Below are positions 37,104 to 46,223 of a stretch of DNA of 64,000 nucleotides, one piece after another. The stretch covers positions 372,001-436,000 of the forward strand of contig CBDFIN010000011.1 of the NCBI GenBank assembly GCA_965248135.1, given 5' to 3'. Under the pieces are notes generated by a model, which saw only the letters and a list, made by a program, of their open reading frames with translations, did not search any database and was not told the origin of the DNA. The translations under genes and the position numbers were made by a program. The stretch comes from SZUA-100 sp965248135. GTDB taxonomy: Bacteria > Pseudomonadota > Alphaproteobacteria > Rhizobiales > Rhizobiaceae. Each line of letters opens with the position of its first letter. The first letter of the stretch is position 1.

Positions 37104-38249
37104 TCACGAAACCAACACCATGCCGGCATCCTTGTCCCATGAGACCCAGACCTGTTCTTCCCAGGTGATCGGTTGATCACCAGACCTGGCGGAATTGAGC
37201 TGGGCTACCTTGAGGGTTTGACCGCCTTCAAGGCGTACGTAGTAGACCGACATATCGCCAAGATAGGCAATATCCCAAACCTCGCCCGCAACCGCATTGG
37301 CGGCAAAATCTTTCGGTCTTTGCCGATTTATTCTCAGCTTTTCGGGACGGGCAGCAAACCAGACGGGCTGGTTTGGCGATAGATTTTCTTCGCACAAACA
37401 ATGGATGGTCAAATCATTGCCGGCCGCCATTTCAGCCAAACCGCCGGTTGAACCCTGAACCTCAGCCTCGACCAGATTAATATCGCCGACAAAATCTGCC
37501 ACATAGCGGTTTCCCGGCCGTTCATAGATGTCTCGAGGCGTGGCGATCTGCACCAGTTGGCCATGGTCCATAACCGCAATTCGGTCGGCAACGGTCATCG
37601 CCTCCTCCTGGTCATGGGTGACAATCATAAAAGTGATGCCGAGGCGTTCCTGCAGGTCCATTAATTCGAACTGCGTCTCCTCGCGCAGCTTGCGGTCAAG
37701 CGCGCCCAGCGGTTCGTCCAACAACAGCACCTTCGGCTGTTTGGCCAGCGAACGGGCAAGGGCGGCACGTTGACGCTGGCCACCGGAAAGCTGGTCGGGC
37801 TTACGTTTGGCGAATTGCTGCATCTTGGTGAGCGACAGCATTTCTTCCACCCGGTCGGCAATTTCTCCCTTGGCCATGTCCTCTTGCTTGAGACCAAAGG
37901 CGATATTTTTCTCGACATTCATATGCGGGAACAAGGCGTAGGATTGAAACATCATGTTCACCGGCCGGCGATAGGGCGGCCGATGGGTGATATTTTCGCC
38001 GGCAAGCCAGACCTCACCTTCGCTTGGTTCGCTAAAGCCTGCCACCATGCGCATCAAGGTGGTCTTGCCGCAGCCCGAAGGGCCAAGCAGGGCGAAGAAT
38101 TCACGTTCATAAATGTCTAGCGAAAGATTATCCACCGCAGTGAACGATCCAAATTTTTTGGTGACATTGCGGAACTCGATAAACGGGCTGGCCGCCGGAT
38201 CCTTCCAGGGCTCGAATTTCTCCCGCAATGCGCCCTGGAGTTTTGCCAT
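37104..38249 (-). CDS. potG: Putrescine-type ABC transporter ATP-binding protein
   Basis: ATPase of the importer, 381 residues. Walker A is LLGPSGCGKTTLMRM, the signature is QLSGGQRQRAALARS, Walker B is LLLDEPLGALD, and the switch His is in VTHDQEEAM. A TOBE domain follows (IHCLCEENLSPNQPVWFAAR onward). The start MAKLQGALREKFE at 38249 has GGGAAG six bases upstream; the track would allow ten more codons. Confidence 0.95.
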   Translation of the reverse strand: MAKLQGALREKFEPWKDPAASPFIEFRNVTKKFGSFTAVDNLSLDIYEREFFALLGPSGCGKTTLMRMVAGFSEPSEGEVWLAGENITHRPPYRRPVNMMFQSYALFPHMNVEKNIAFGLKQEDMAKGEIADRVEEMLSLTKMQQFAKRKPDQLSGGQRQRAALARSLAKQPKVLLLDEPLGALDRKLREETQFELMDLQERLGITFMIVTHDQEEAMTVADRIAVMDHGQLVQIATPRDIYERPGNRYVADFVGDINLVEAEVQGSTGGLAEMAAGNDLTIHCLCEENLSPNQPVWFAARPEKLRINRQRPKDFAANAVAGEVWDIAYLGDMSVYYVRLEGGQTLKVAQLNSARSGDQPITWEEQVWVSWDKDAGMVLVS

Positions 38250-38326
38250 TTTCGGCTTCCCTTTGTCACTAAATATCAAGCCGGTGCAGATTTACGCACC
38301 AGCCTGACCGGTTCTGGCGGCCTCGA

Positions 38327-39421
38327 CTATTGCCCGGTTTTTATCTTGGTCCAGGCGCGGGTCACCGTGCGGGTGGTTTTGGGATCGTACGGTGTCAAGG
38401 TATATAGCTTCGCCGATGTTTCGGCGTCGGGATAGACGGCTGTATCCCCAAGCACATCATCTTCCAGCAGGGGCTGCGACGCCTTGTTGCCATTGGCGTA
38501 ATAAACATAGTTGGAAGCCTTGGCGATGACCTCGGCGCGCATGATGTAATCGAGGAATATATGCGCTTCCTCCACATGCTTGGCGTCTGCTGGTATAGCC
38601 ATCTGGTCGAACCACATTAAGGCGCCTTCCTTGGGAATTACGTAGCCGATCTCGACCCCGTTTTTGGCTTCGTCGGCCCGGTCACGCGCCTGAAACACGT
38701 CGCCCGACCAGCCGATAGCCACGCAAATATCGCCATTGGCGAGCCCGTTGATATATTCCGATGAGTGGAATTTTTGGATCGATGGGCGGACGTTTTCCAA
38801 CACCTGTGCGGCTGCGGCCAGATCGGCCTTGTCGCGACTGTCCGGGTCTTTACCAAGAAAATTCAATGCTGCCGGGATCATTTCGGTTGGCGCATCGAGC
38901 ATATGGACACCGCAGTCTTTCAGCTTGGCCAGTTTCTCGGGGTCGAAAATCAGGTTCCAGGAATCAACCGGTCCGTCGCCCAATGCCTCTTTCACTTTGC
39001 CGACATTGTAGCCAATACCGGTGGTGCCCCACATATAGTTGATCGAATAGGCATTACCCGGGTCATATGTGCTTGTGCGTTTGGCGATTTCATCCCACAT
39101 ATTCTTGATGTTTGGCAGTTTCGCCATATCCAGCTTCTGGAATACACCGGCCGAAATCTGCCGGGACAAAAATGTGCCCGAAGGCACCACAACGTCGTAG
39201 CCGGTGCCACCGGCAAGCAGCTTGGTTTCTAAAATTTCGTTGGAATCAAAGACGTCATAGACAACCTTGATGCCCGTTTCCCTGGTAAAATCGGCCAATA
39301 CTGTTTCGTCGATATAATCCGACCAGTTGTAAACATTGACCACCCGGTCTGCAGCAACGGCCACACCGGCAACCGCCACCAGCGAAGCCGACAATAATAG
39401 AGACTTAATAATTCCAGTCAT
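38327..39421 (-). CDS. potF: Putrescine-type periplasmic binding protein
   Basis: Solute-binding protein of 364 residues. The signal peptide is MTGIIKSLLLSASLVAVAGV with cleavage after AVAA. VNVYNWSDYIDETVLADF is the PotF/PotD signature, and the acidic and aromatic pocket residues occur in YDVVVPSGTF and IGWSGDVFQA. AAGGA is 8 bases before the ATG. As first gene of potFGHI it sets the specificity, most likely putrescine. The frame upstream of 39421 is not used. Confidence 0.93.
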   Translation of the reverse strand: MTGIIKSLLLSASLVAVAGVAVAADRVVNVYNWSDYIDETVLADFTRETGIKVVYDVFDSNEILETKLLAGGTGYDVVVPSGTFLSRQISAGVFQKLDMAKLPNIKNMWDEIAKRTSTYDPGNAYSINYMWGTTGIGYNVGKVKEALGDGPVDSWNLIFDPEKLAKLKDCGVHMLDAPTEMIPAALNFLGKDPDSRDKADLAAAAQVLENVRPSIQKFHSSEYINGLANGDICVAIGWSGDVFQARDRADEAKNGVEIGYVIPKEGALMWFDQMAIPADAKHVEEAHIFLDYIMRAEVIAKASNYVYYANGNKASQPLLEDDVLGDTAVYPDAETSAKLYTLTPYDPKTTRTVTRAWTKIKTGQ

Positions 39422-39550
39422 TTCACCAATCCTTCTTTTTCCCTGTGCGGTGGTTTTCCGCCTGTTTTTTCCACTATTCAAGACTAGATTCATTTGCCGT
39501 AATCGGCAATCCGATTTTATTGCCGGTCAAAGCGAATTGAATACCGCTGC

Positions 39551-41230
39551 TCAAACGGCGATCTCGGCGCCTTTGGGCGGCTGTCTCATGTCACGTTCCA
39601 GCAATTCACCATGGTTCTTTTTGGCCAAAAGCGCCCGGGCCTTTTCATATTGCGGATCGTTCCAGAATATCAAACATCCGTTGCAGCCGCGGCCACAACA
39701 GCCCTCAATACCAAAGCGAGAGGTTTTCGAGCGCCGCTCCATCATTTCCGCACTGATCGCCTGCTGCAATTGTTGCAGATTTTTCGCGTGTTTTTCTTCC
39801 GCCGGCTGGCCAAGCTCGATCTTTTGCGACAGTTTATCGAGCTTTAGTCTCTGCCATTCTTCTTCGGTGAGCGACGCCTCCTTGCGAATGACGGTAAACG
39901 GTGGAAAATCGCGCTTCATGCGCTGAGTGCTTTCGTGATCGAAGGCGGAAAATGGCACAAAGACGGGTTTTTGCGGGCCGGCGTGAACCTCGTCCTGCGG
40001 CTCGTCCTTGCCTTCGACATCAAAAGCATAAAGCCGCAGCAATACCGGCTTACCAGTGGCCGGAGGCATGAACTCCAATATGTCGCCCGCCTTAAGGCGA
40101 TTTTTTAACTCGATGACAAAACCCTCACCGGTCACCTCGCGAACAATGCCGGCATATTCCCATGACGCCATCGATTTGGTGTGTTCATAATTATGGGCGA
40201 AGTTCTTCAGCCGACCCTCATGAAAGGCGATGGTGTAGCCACGACTTCCCACTGTTTCCAGTTCGCGCATATAGGGCTCGGGACGCCAGCTATCGGGATC
40301 AGCATAATAGTCATCAATGGCACGGCGATAGGCGCCAGCAACAATTGCCACATAGTAAGGACTTTTGTTGCGGCCTTCGACCTTGAGACTGTCGATGCCA
40401 ATGCGGAGATAATCATCCAGCTTCGGCATCATGCACAGATCTTTTGAATTGAGGATGTAAGAACCGCGAACGTCTTCCTCGATGGGCAGCAATTCACCGG
40501 GCCTGGTGCCCTCTTCCAAAACGAACTCGAACAGTCCCTGGTTTTCTTCGTTTATCTCCAGCTCTTTGATGGTGCCGTCATTCAGCCGCAGATGAACCTT
40601 GTATTGCCAGCGGCAGCAATTGGCGCAATTACCCTGATTGGCGCCGCGCTCGGCCATGAAATTGGAAAGCAGACAACGCCCGGAATAGGTCATGCACATC
40701 GCCCCGTGTATGAAGGTTTCAAGCTTCACATCAGGGCAACGCAGGCGAATTTCAGTCAACTCGTCAAAGGTCACATCGCGCGCCATGACCACCAGCTCGG
40801 CGCCCTGGTTCTTCCAAAAATCAACCGAAATCCACGAGCACACATTGGCCTGGGTCGAAATATGCAGTTTCAATTCCGGGGCCTGTTGCTGCAGATAGGA
40901 AAATACTCCCGGATCGGCGACAATAACCCCGTCGGGCTGAATATCTTTCAGCGTCTCGATGTAATCACCGATCTTGTCGACATCCTTGTTGTGGGAAAAA
41001 AGATTGAGGGTCAAATAGACACGCACACCATGGAAACGGGCAAATTTGATGCCTTCCTTAACATCGGCCAGTGAGAATTTTGACTTGGTGCGCAGCGACA
41101 TATCCGGCGTGCCGAGATAGACCGCGTCGGCGCCATAAAGAACTGCGACCTTAAGCCTTTCCAGCGAACCCGCAGGCATAAGCAATTCCGCCCGGCGGGG
41201 GTGAGTCTGTTGATTGGTATCCATCGGCAC
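39551..41230 (-). CDS. U32 peptidase-family protein (TrhP/RlhA-like hydroxylase)
   Basis: Protein of 559 residues in the U32 family, whose studied members (TrhP/YegQ, RlhA/YhbU) hydroxylate RNA bases rather than cut peptides. Features: ELLMPAGSLERLKVAVLYGA at the start, HISTQANVCSWISVDFWKN, and the cysteine cluster ETFIHGAMCMTYSGRCLLSN with ANQGNCANCCRWQY, expected to bind an FeS cluster. A further cysteine group (CCGRGCNGCLIFWND) occurs near the C-terminus and extends beyond the short YegQ type. Start 41230; an in-frame Met at 41224 is possible. Confidence 0.85.
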   Translation of the reverse strand: MPMDTNQQTHPRRAELLMPAGSLERLKVAVLYGADAVYLGTPDMSLRTKSKFSLADVKEGIKFARFHGVRVYLTLNLFSHNKDVDKIGDYIETLKDIQPDGVIVADPGVFSYLQQQAPELKLHISTQANVCSWISVDFWKNQGAELVVMARDVTFDELTEIRLRCPDVKLETFIHGAMCMTYSGRCLLSNFMAERGANQGNCANCCRWQYKVHLRLNDGTIKELEINEENQGLFEFVLEEGTRPGELLPIEEDVRGSYILNSKDLCMMPKLDDYLRIGIDSLKVEGRNKSPYYVAIVAGAYRRAIDDYYADPDSWRPEPYMRELETVGSRGYTIAFHEGRLKNFAHNYEHTKSMASWEYAGIVREVTGEGFVIELKNRLKAGDILEFMPPATGKPVLLRLYAFDVEGKDEPQDEVHAGPQKPVFVPFSAFDHESTQRMKRDFPPFTVIRKEASLTEEEWQRLKLDKLSQKIELGQPAEEKHAKNLQQLQQAISAEMMERRSKTSRFGIEGCCGRGCNGCLIFWNDPQYEKARALLAKKNHGELLERDMRQPPKGAEIAV

Positions 41231-41432
41231 ACACTATTTGGAGCTATTGGCTAATACAAGGCGGCAGGTCCATACCGGAAAAAACAGCGTTTGAACACGA
41301 TTTAATTATGTGGGTAGGTGTTAATGTCGTCTGGACTCAAAGGGTGAACAGTCGTAAAAGGTATTATTTCCTTACCTGTGAATTTGTTCCTTAAAACTGG
41401 GCGTGAATTGCTTGCGGTAGGAGTCCAACCCA

Positions 41433-42080
41433 ATGCTGACCCATAATCAGATCTGGACCGCGATTGATGGCCTTGCCCGGAGCAATGACTTGACGACTTC
41501 TGGACTGGCGCGCCGGGCCGGTCTTGACCCGACCACTTTCAACAAGTCAAAGCGTTACGCACCGGATGGCCGACCCCGCTGGCCCTCGACGGAATCCTTG
41601 TCGAAAATCATGGAGGCGACGAGCACACCGCTGGAAAATTTCACTGCCATGCTGGTGCAATCGTCGTTCGGGCACAGCGATGCGCTGCCCTCAGTTCAAC
41701 CAGTGCCGCTAATTGGATTTGCCCAGGCCGGCGTTGGCGGGTTTTTCGATGATGGCGGATTTCCGGTCGGTCAGGGGTGGGATGAGGTTCATCTGCCATC
41801 GCAGGAGGATGACAATATTTATGCCCTTGAGGTTTCCGGCGACTCAATGCTGCCGCTCTATCGCGACGGAGATGTGATCATCGTTTCACCCAATTCAACC
41901 GTGCGGCGTGGCGACCGGGTTGTGGTAAAAACCACCGACGGTGAGGTAATGGCCAAAATCCTGCAACGCAGGACGGCCAAAACAATCGATCTGCTGTCGG
42001 TTAATCCAGATCACGAAAACCGCTCGTTTAATGTCGGCGAACTTGAATGGATCGCCCGAATAATTTGGGCAAGTCAGTAG
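41433..42080 (+). CDS. HTH transcriptional regulator with S24 peptidase domain
   Basis: LexA/CI-type repressor of 215 residues. The N-terminal helix-turn-helix covers about residues 1-70 (LTTSGLARRAGLDPTTFNKS), and the C-terminal S24 domain has the Ser in EVSGDSMLPLYRDGD and the Lys in VVVKTTDGEVMAK, so self-cleavage is possible. The family is common in Rhizobiales as a stand-alone regulator with no prophage attached; no phage genes are nearby. GGTAGGAG precedes the ATG. Confidence 0.9.
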   Translation: MLTHNQIWTAIDGLARSNDLTTSGLARRAGLDPTTFNKSKRYAPDGRPRWPSTESLSKIMEATSTPLENFTAMLVQSSFGHSDALPSVQPVPLIGFAQAGVGGFFDDGGFPVGQGWDEVHLPSQEDDNIYALEVSGDSMLPLYRDGDVIIVSPNSTVRRGDRVVVKTTDGEVMAKILQRRTAKTIDLLSVNPDHENRSFNVGELEWIARIIWASQ

Positions 42081-42125
42081 CTGGTTTGCAAAACGGCTTT
42101 TAAAGCACCGATCACCGATGAGTTG

Positions 42126-42362
42126 TCAGCTTTTGACGATCACCGGGATCAGCAGATCACCCCAATTGCCATCGCCGCCGTGGTGGCGGGCGGAACGCAC
42201 AAGCTCAACACTGACACCTGCTTCAACCGCCTTCATGACCGAGTAGTTCAGCCGGTGGAGGTCGTTTGCCAGCGAGCGAATGGCGGCCTGCTGATCGTCA
42301 TTCATGGTTGTTGATTGTTCCTCAGCCCTCTCCTTGGGTTTGGCAGCGGGTTTGTCATTCAT
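42126..42362 (-). CDS. Conserved hypothetical protein, 78 residues
   Basis: Begins MNDKPAAKPKERAEEQSTTM and continues with a helical core, SLANDLHRLNYSVMKAVEAG; it ends with GNWGDLLIPVIVKS. AAGGAG lies 8 bases before the ATG at 42362, a strong site, whereas the frame's earlier ATG has none. The gene lies between the S24 repressor and the ScfR-like regulator, transcribed away from the latter. No function is known to me. Confidence 0.65.
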   Translation of the reverse strand: MNDKPAAKPKERAEEQSTTMNDDQQAAIRSLANDLHRLNYSVMKAVEAGVSVELVRSARHHGGDGNWGDLLIPVIVKS

Positions 42363-42501
42363 AATACACACTCCTTGAATTGTTCTGCGGCGCGAAACCT
42401 CGACATTGGTGTTGTTGCAGTAATCCTATAATGGATTTCATGGCAAAAGAAACCCGTCGTCCTGGTTTGGCCGGCTCATTGCGCGCAATCAATCCAAATT
42501 G

Positions 42502-42594
42502 TTTTGTAAATTTAGTCAATATCGGCGAATTGTCCAGCCGCATTGCGGATATTTGTGGTGTTTGTGTCATAAATGGCGCAATCATTTTGTAAAT
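42502..42594. promoter_or_regulatory. Two TTTTGTAAAT boxes upstream of the ScfR/RamB-like gene
   Basis: The 10-mer TTTTGTAAAT occurs at 42502-42511 and again at 42585-42594, both within 160 bases of the regulator's ATG; the second is followed by CTGTAAAAATTGTAATA. RamB-type regulators bind sites containing TTTGCAAA-like cores, so these boxes are plausible autoregulatory operators. This is an inference from position and similarity. Confidence 0.4.
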
Positions 42595-42655
42595 CTGTAA
42601 AAATTGTAATAGGTCTAGTCGAGCCCATGTGCCACATCGGACAAAGGACAGCCGT

Positions 42656-44119
42656 ATGAGCCAACCCAAAGTCTTTGCCGGACCGCGCATTCGCAGAATT
42701 CGGCTGGGTCTGTCGTTGACCCAAACCGCAATGGCAGAGAAACTGGAGATTTCTCCAAGCTATCTTAATCTGATCGAGCGCAATCAACGGCCATTGACGG
42801 TTCAACTGGTGCTGAAACTATCGACTGTCTTCAATGTCGCCCCGGAGGAATTGCAGGGTGGAGGTGATGCCGGTTCGGTTGCCGCTCTTAAGGAAGTGTT
42901 CTCCGATCCGCTGCTTGAGGGGGAACTTCCCGGTGATACGGAAATTCTTGAACTCAGCGAAAGCACGCCGAACGCTGCTCAGGCAATCGCCAAACTGCAC
43001 CGTGCCTATAGGGAATCGCTCGACAGACTGTCCGATCTAAAGAAGCTGCTGCACCAGGCGGGCCACCGATCGGTGCCCGGTGATACCAGACTTCCCGTCG
43101 ACGAGGTGAGAGAAAAGCTTGAAAATACTCCCGCCCATTTTCCGGCACTCGAGGACGCCGCTGCGCGAATACGCGATCTACTGAATGTCGACGACGATCT
43201 GACTGCGGCGATGAAGTCGTGGCTACGCGCCGAACATGGTATCGCGGTCAAGCAATTGCCCGGCCGGGCAATGCCGTTGTGGCGAAAAAAATATGACCGG
43301 CATACCCAAAGACTGTTCCTCAGCGAGCGCCTGTCAAGCGTCGACCGGCAACTGGAAATTGCCATCGAAATGGCCCTGTTGGCCGAAGCCCAAAGGATAG
43401 ATGACGAGGTTGCCTATCTGAAATTTTCCTCAGGCGAGGCCAACCGGCTGGCCAGATTTGAACTTGCCCGGTATGTGGCGCTCGCCGTGATGATGCCCTA
43501 TGGGGCGGTGTTGGAAGTGGCCGAAAAATGCCGCTATGACCTGGATATCGTCTCCGCCCGCTTTGGCACATCGTTTTCGCAGGCCGCCATGCGCTTTATC
43601 ACCTTGCAGCGACGGAAAAAATCAGGCGTGCCGATGTTTCTGGTGGAGGTTGACCAGGCCGGCAATGCCATTCGTCGCACCGGCGCCAGCGGTTTTCCGG
43701 CGGCTCGCTTTGGGGGCGGATGTCCGAAGCTTTCGGTCCATCAGGCGTTTGCCAATCCGGGACAGATTTTCGTCGACAAGGTGATAACGCCGGAGGATAA
43801 TCTCTACATCACTGTTTCAAGAACGATGATGGGTCCACGCGCCGGTTTCGGCGAACGGCCCAGACGCACGGCGTTGATGTTGGGTTTTGACGCCAGCCAT
43901 GCAGAAGAGGTCGCCTACAGCGACAGTCTGCCGATAGGAAGCCTTCATGATGGAGATACCAACAGTCAAAGTGAAACCGCATTCGGTATCACCCAAATTG
44001 GCCCGTCCTGCCGTCTTTGCGAGCGCCCGGGCTGTCTTTCCCGCGTCCACCCGCCGCTCACAAGGCCACTGGGGCTGGACGAGATGGTGCGCGGGATGAG
44101 TGCTTATGATTTCCAGTGA
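42656..44119 (+). CDS. XRE-family regulator with short-chain fatty acyl (ScfR/RamB-like) domain
   Basis: Transcription factor of 487 residues. The N-terminal HTH is IRRIRLGLSLTQTAMAEKLE ... PSYLNLIERNQRPL; the central part belongs to the ImmA/IrrE-like peptidase fold (DRQLEIAIEMALLAEAQRI; the HExxH is not intact); the C-terminal DUF2083 domain ends in CRLCERPGCLSRVHPPLT with clustered cysteines. Characterised relatives (RamB, MccR/PrpR) control acetate, propionate or methylcitrate metabolism through acyl-CoA. The ATG at 42656 has a modest upstream site. No prp or glyoxylate gene is adjacent. Confidence 0.9.
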   Translation: MSQPKVFAGPRIRRIRLGLSLTQTAMAEKLEISPSYLNLIERNQRPLTVQLVLKLSTVFNVAPEELQGGGDAGSVAALKEVFSDPLLEGELPGDTEILELSESTPNAAQAIAKLHRAYRESLDRLSDLKKLLHQAGHRSVPGDTRLPVDEVREKLENTPAHFPALEDAAARIRDLLNVDDDLTAAMKSWLRAEHGIAVKQLPGRAMPLWRKKYDRHTQRLFLSERLSSVDRQLEIAIEMALLAEAQRIDDEVAYLKFSSGEANRLARFELARYVALAVMMPYGAVLEVAEKCRYDLDIVSARFGTSFSQAAMRFITLQRRKKSGVPMFLVEVDQAGNAIRRTGASGFPAARFGGGCPKLSVHQAFANPGQIFVDKVITPEDNLYITVSRTMMGPRAGFGERPRRTALMLGFDASHAEEVAYSDSLPIGSLHDGDTNSQSETAFGITQIGPSCRLCERPGCLSRVHPPLTRPLGLDEMVRGMSAYDFQ

Positions 44120-44134
44120 TCAAACGCTGGATAA

Positions 44135-44839
44135 TCAGGCACAAAGCCGTGGCTGTATATTGTTGAAAACGGTATGGCCAATGGCCTGGGTCGCCTCTTC
44201 CAGATCGGTCCGTAACTGGAGATGCAGCCAGAAATCATCATCGGTGCAGAAATAGCGGGCAAGGCGCAATGAATAGGCTGCCGTAATTGCCGCATCGCCA
44301 GTGATGATAGCATCTATGATGGCAGGATCGATGCCGACTGCTAAAGAAAGTTCACTTGCACTGATTTGATGGGGCTGCATAAACTCTTCGACCAGCACCT
44401 GGCCGGGTTTGACCGAATTGCCAGTTCTGGAGTTGCCATTCGCGGCAATCTCAACGGCCTCATCAATCGCCTCTTCCGGCATCGGTGGCAAGAACTCGAC
44501 TTCGGTTTCGAAGCCCTGTTCTTTCCAGGAATTGATGCCACCGCTCATATGGATAACGTCGACATGGCCCTGTTGCAGCAACATTTTGCCGGCGGCCTGT
44601 GAACGCTTGCCAACGGCACAATGCAGCACCACTTTCTTGCCGGGAACCGTGGGGAACAATTCCGGATCGAACACCGACATCGGTTGCAGCAAAGCACCTG
44701 GAATATGTTCTTGCTCGAATTCCGATGTTTCACGCACATCGACCAATACGGCCTGATCCGCCTTCAACCAGGCGTGAACCACTGCGGCATCGACAGATAT
44801 TACGGCCGGTTTTACCTGAATATTCATATCCTGATCCAA
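44135..44839 (-). CDS. Rhodanese domain fused to a HigA-type HTH
   Basis: A 234-residue two-domain protein. Residues 10-115 form a rhodanese with the active-site loop HCAVGKRS (Cys74), VLVDVRETSEFEQEHIPGAL and GGINSWKEQG. Residues about 143-220 match HigA-type antitoxin HTH proteins: VKPGQVLVEEFMQPHQISAS, then LAVGIDPAIIDAIITGDAAI, and LRLARYFCTDDDFWLHLQ. No HigB toxin gene is adjacent. The gene is divergent from a YeeE/YedE sulfur transporter across 283 bases, so it may be a sulfur-sensing regulator of that gene. MNIQ at 44827 is an alternative start. Confidence 0.85.
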   Translation of the reverse strand: MDQDMNIQVKPAVISVDAAVVHAWLKADQAVLVDVRETSEFEQEHIPGALLQPMSVFDPELFPTVPGKKVVLHCAVGKRSQAAGKMLLQQGHVDVIHMSGGINSWKEQGFETEVEFLPPMPEEAIDEAVEIAANGNSRTGNSVKPGQVLVEEFMQPHQISASELSLAVGIDPAIIDAIITGDAAITAAYSLRLARYFCTDDDFWLHLQLRTDLEEATQAIGHTVFNNIQPRLCA

Positions 44840-45122
44840 TCACATGCTTGTGTGCATTTTCTAATACCCAAGATAGGAACCGCGCAGGCTCGGCAAAAGC
44901 TATCAGCTTGCGTGAAATTGATCAGGTGAGGAAAAAGTTACCTTTAATTTCGTCTATTGAAGAAATCCGTACCGTCGTGGCTTGAAATTGATCTCCAGCC
45001 CGGTTTTGCAGCAATCAGAAAATCAAAAAAAGTACCATCACTTAACATCGAATTGATGCTGGTCAATTACAACACATTCAAAATATCGTATTTGATGATT
45101 TGTTACCAATTGGATTAGGTAA
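44840..45122. other. Divergent promoter region of the rhodanese-HTH and YeeE/YedE genes
   Basis: 283 bases, AT-rich near the YeeE/YedE start. A short inverted repeat CACATGCTTGTG (arms CACA/TGTG, 44840-44851) lies directly upstream of the rhodanese-HTH gene; other partial inverted repeats can be drawn but none is strong. No gene is visible. Confidence 0.35.
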
Positions 45123-46223
45123 ATGGAACAGATCTTCACTACTGATTTGCTGACGGATGGTGCAAAAGCTGCCGCCGGTGCGGCGTTAATTGGTTTTGTT
45201 TTCGGCTTCTTCGCCCAGCGATCTCGATTTTGTCTGCGCGCTGCGACGATAGAATTTTGGGGTGGCAAACCAGGTGGTCGCTTTGCCGTCTGGCTAGTTG
45301 CTTTTGGTTCGGCGCTGCTTTCGGTGCAACTGCTAATTACTTTTGGATATTTACCGGTCGACAATATCAGGCAATTGGCAACAACGGGCTCGCTTTCCGG
45401 TGCAATCATCGGCGGTGCGCTGTTTGGTGCCGGCATGATTTTTGCCCGCGGATGTGCCAGCCGCATATTGGTGCTCTCTGCGACGGGTAATTTGAGGTCA
45501 CTTTTGACGGGATTGCTGTTAACCGTGGTTGCCCAGTCCAGTTACAAGGGTATTTTGTCGCCGTTGCGTGAACAGCTGTCATCATTGTGGCTGATTGGCC
45601 CGGCCGGGCGCGACCTTGGCCACTATCTACCCGCTTATTCGGGCATTGTTGCCGGCTTGATAATACTGTTGCTTGCTGTGGCATTGGTCAAATTCTCATG
45701 CAGCGGCATATTCAGACCGGCAGCCGCGGCAGTCGTTGGCCTGACCATTGCAGCCGGTTGGCTGTTTACCGCCCAGCTTTCCGCCCTCTCCTTCGACCCG
45801 ATTGCGGTGCAAAGTATCACTTTTACCGGCCCCTCAGCTGACACGCTGATGGCGCTGGTCAATGAGCCCAGTCTACCGCTGAGCTTCGGCATAGGATTGG
45901 TGCCGGGAGTGTTTTTCGGCTCTTTTGTTGCCTCCATCGTTTCCGGTACATTTGAATTTCAGTGCTTTAACCTTGAAACCGGCACCAGACGTTATATCGC
46001 CGGCGCATCAATGATGGGATTTGGTGGTATGTTGGCTGGCGGCTGCGCAGTTGGGGCAGGACTGACAGGCGGTTCGGTATTCTCCTTGACGGCTCTGGTG
46101 GCCTTGACGTCAATGTGGCTGTCTGCCGGATTGACAGGCGTAGTGCTTGACCGCAAAGCCGCCAAGGACACCAATGCTCCTGTGTTTGGACCCGTCGGCG
46201 GCGCCATAGCTTCCAATCATTAA
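45123..46223 (+). CDS. YeeE/YedE-family sulfur (thiosulfate) transporter
   Basis: Membrane protein of 366 residues with about nine to ten hydrophobic helices. The two cysteine-containing repeats typical of thiosulfate transporters are present: GALFGAGMIFARGCASRILV and GGMLAGGCAVGAGLTGGSVF. The cysteines relay thiosulfate-type sulfur in characterised members. It is the full-length (fused) form, not the two-subunit PmpA/PmpB pair. The divergent rhodanese-HTH gene supports a sulfur role. Confidence 0.9.
   Translation: MEQIFTTDLLTDGAKAAAGAALIGFVFGFFAQRSRFCLRAATIEFWGGKPGGRFAVWLVAFGSALLSVQLLITFGYLPVDNIRQLATTGSLSGAIIGGALFGAGMIFARGCASRILVLSATGNLRSLLTGLLLTVVAQSSYKGILSPLREQLSSLWLIGPAGRDLGHYLPAYSGIVAGLIILLLAVALVKFSCSGIFRPAAAAVVGLTIAAGWLFTAQLSALSFDPIAVQSITFTGPSADTLMALVNEPSLPLSFGIGLVPGVFFGSFVASIVSGTFEFQCFNLETGTRRYIAGASMMGFGGMLAGGCAVGAGLTGGSVFSLTALVALTSMWLSAGLTGVVLDRKAAKDTNAPVFGPVGGAIASNH

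Noticed and set aside
41433..42080. S24 repressor as a sign of a prophage
   Set aside because: No integrase, structural or lysis genes nearby; stand-alone S24 regulators of this type are common in Rhizobiales.
44135..44839. HigBA toxin-antitoxin system
   Set aside because: The HigA-like domain is present but no HigB toxin frame is adjacent, and it is fused to a rhodanese next to a sulfur transporter.
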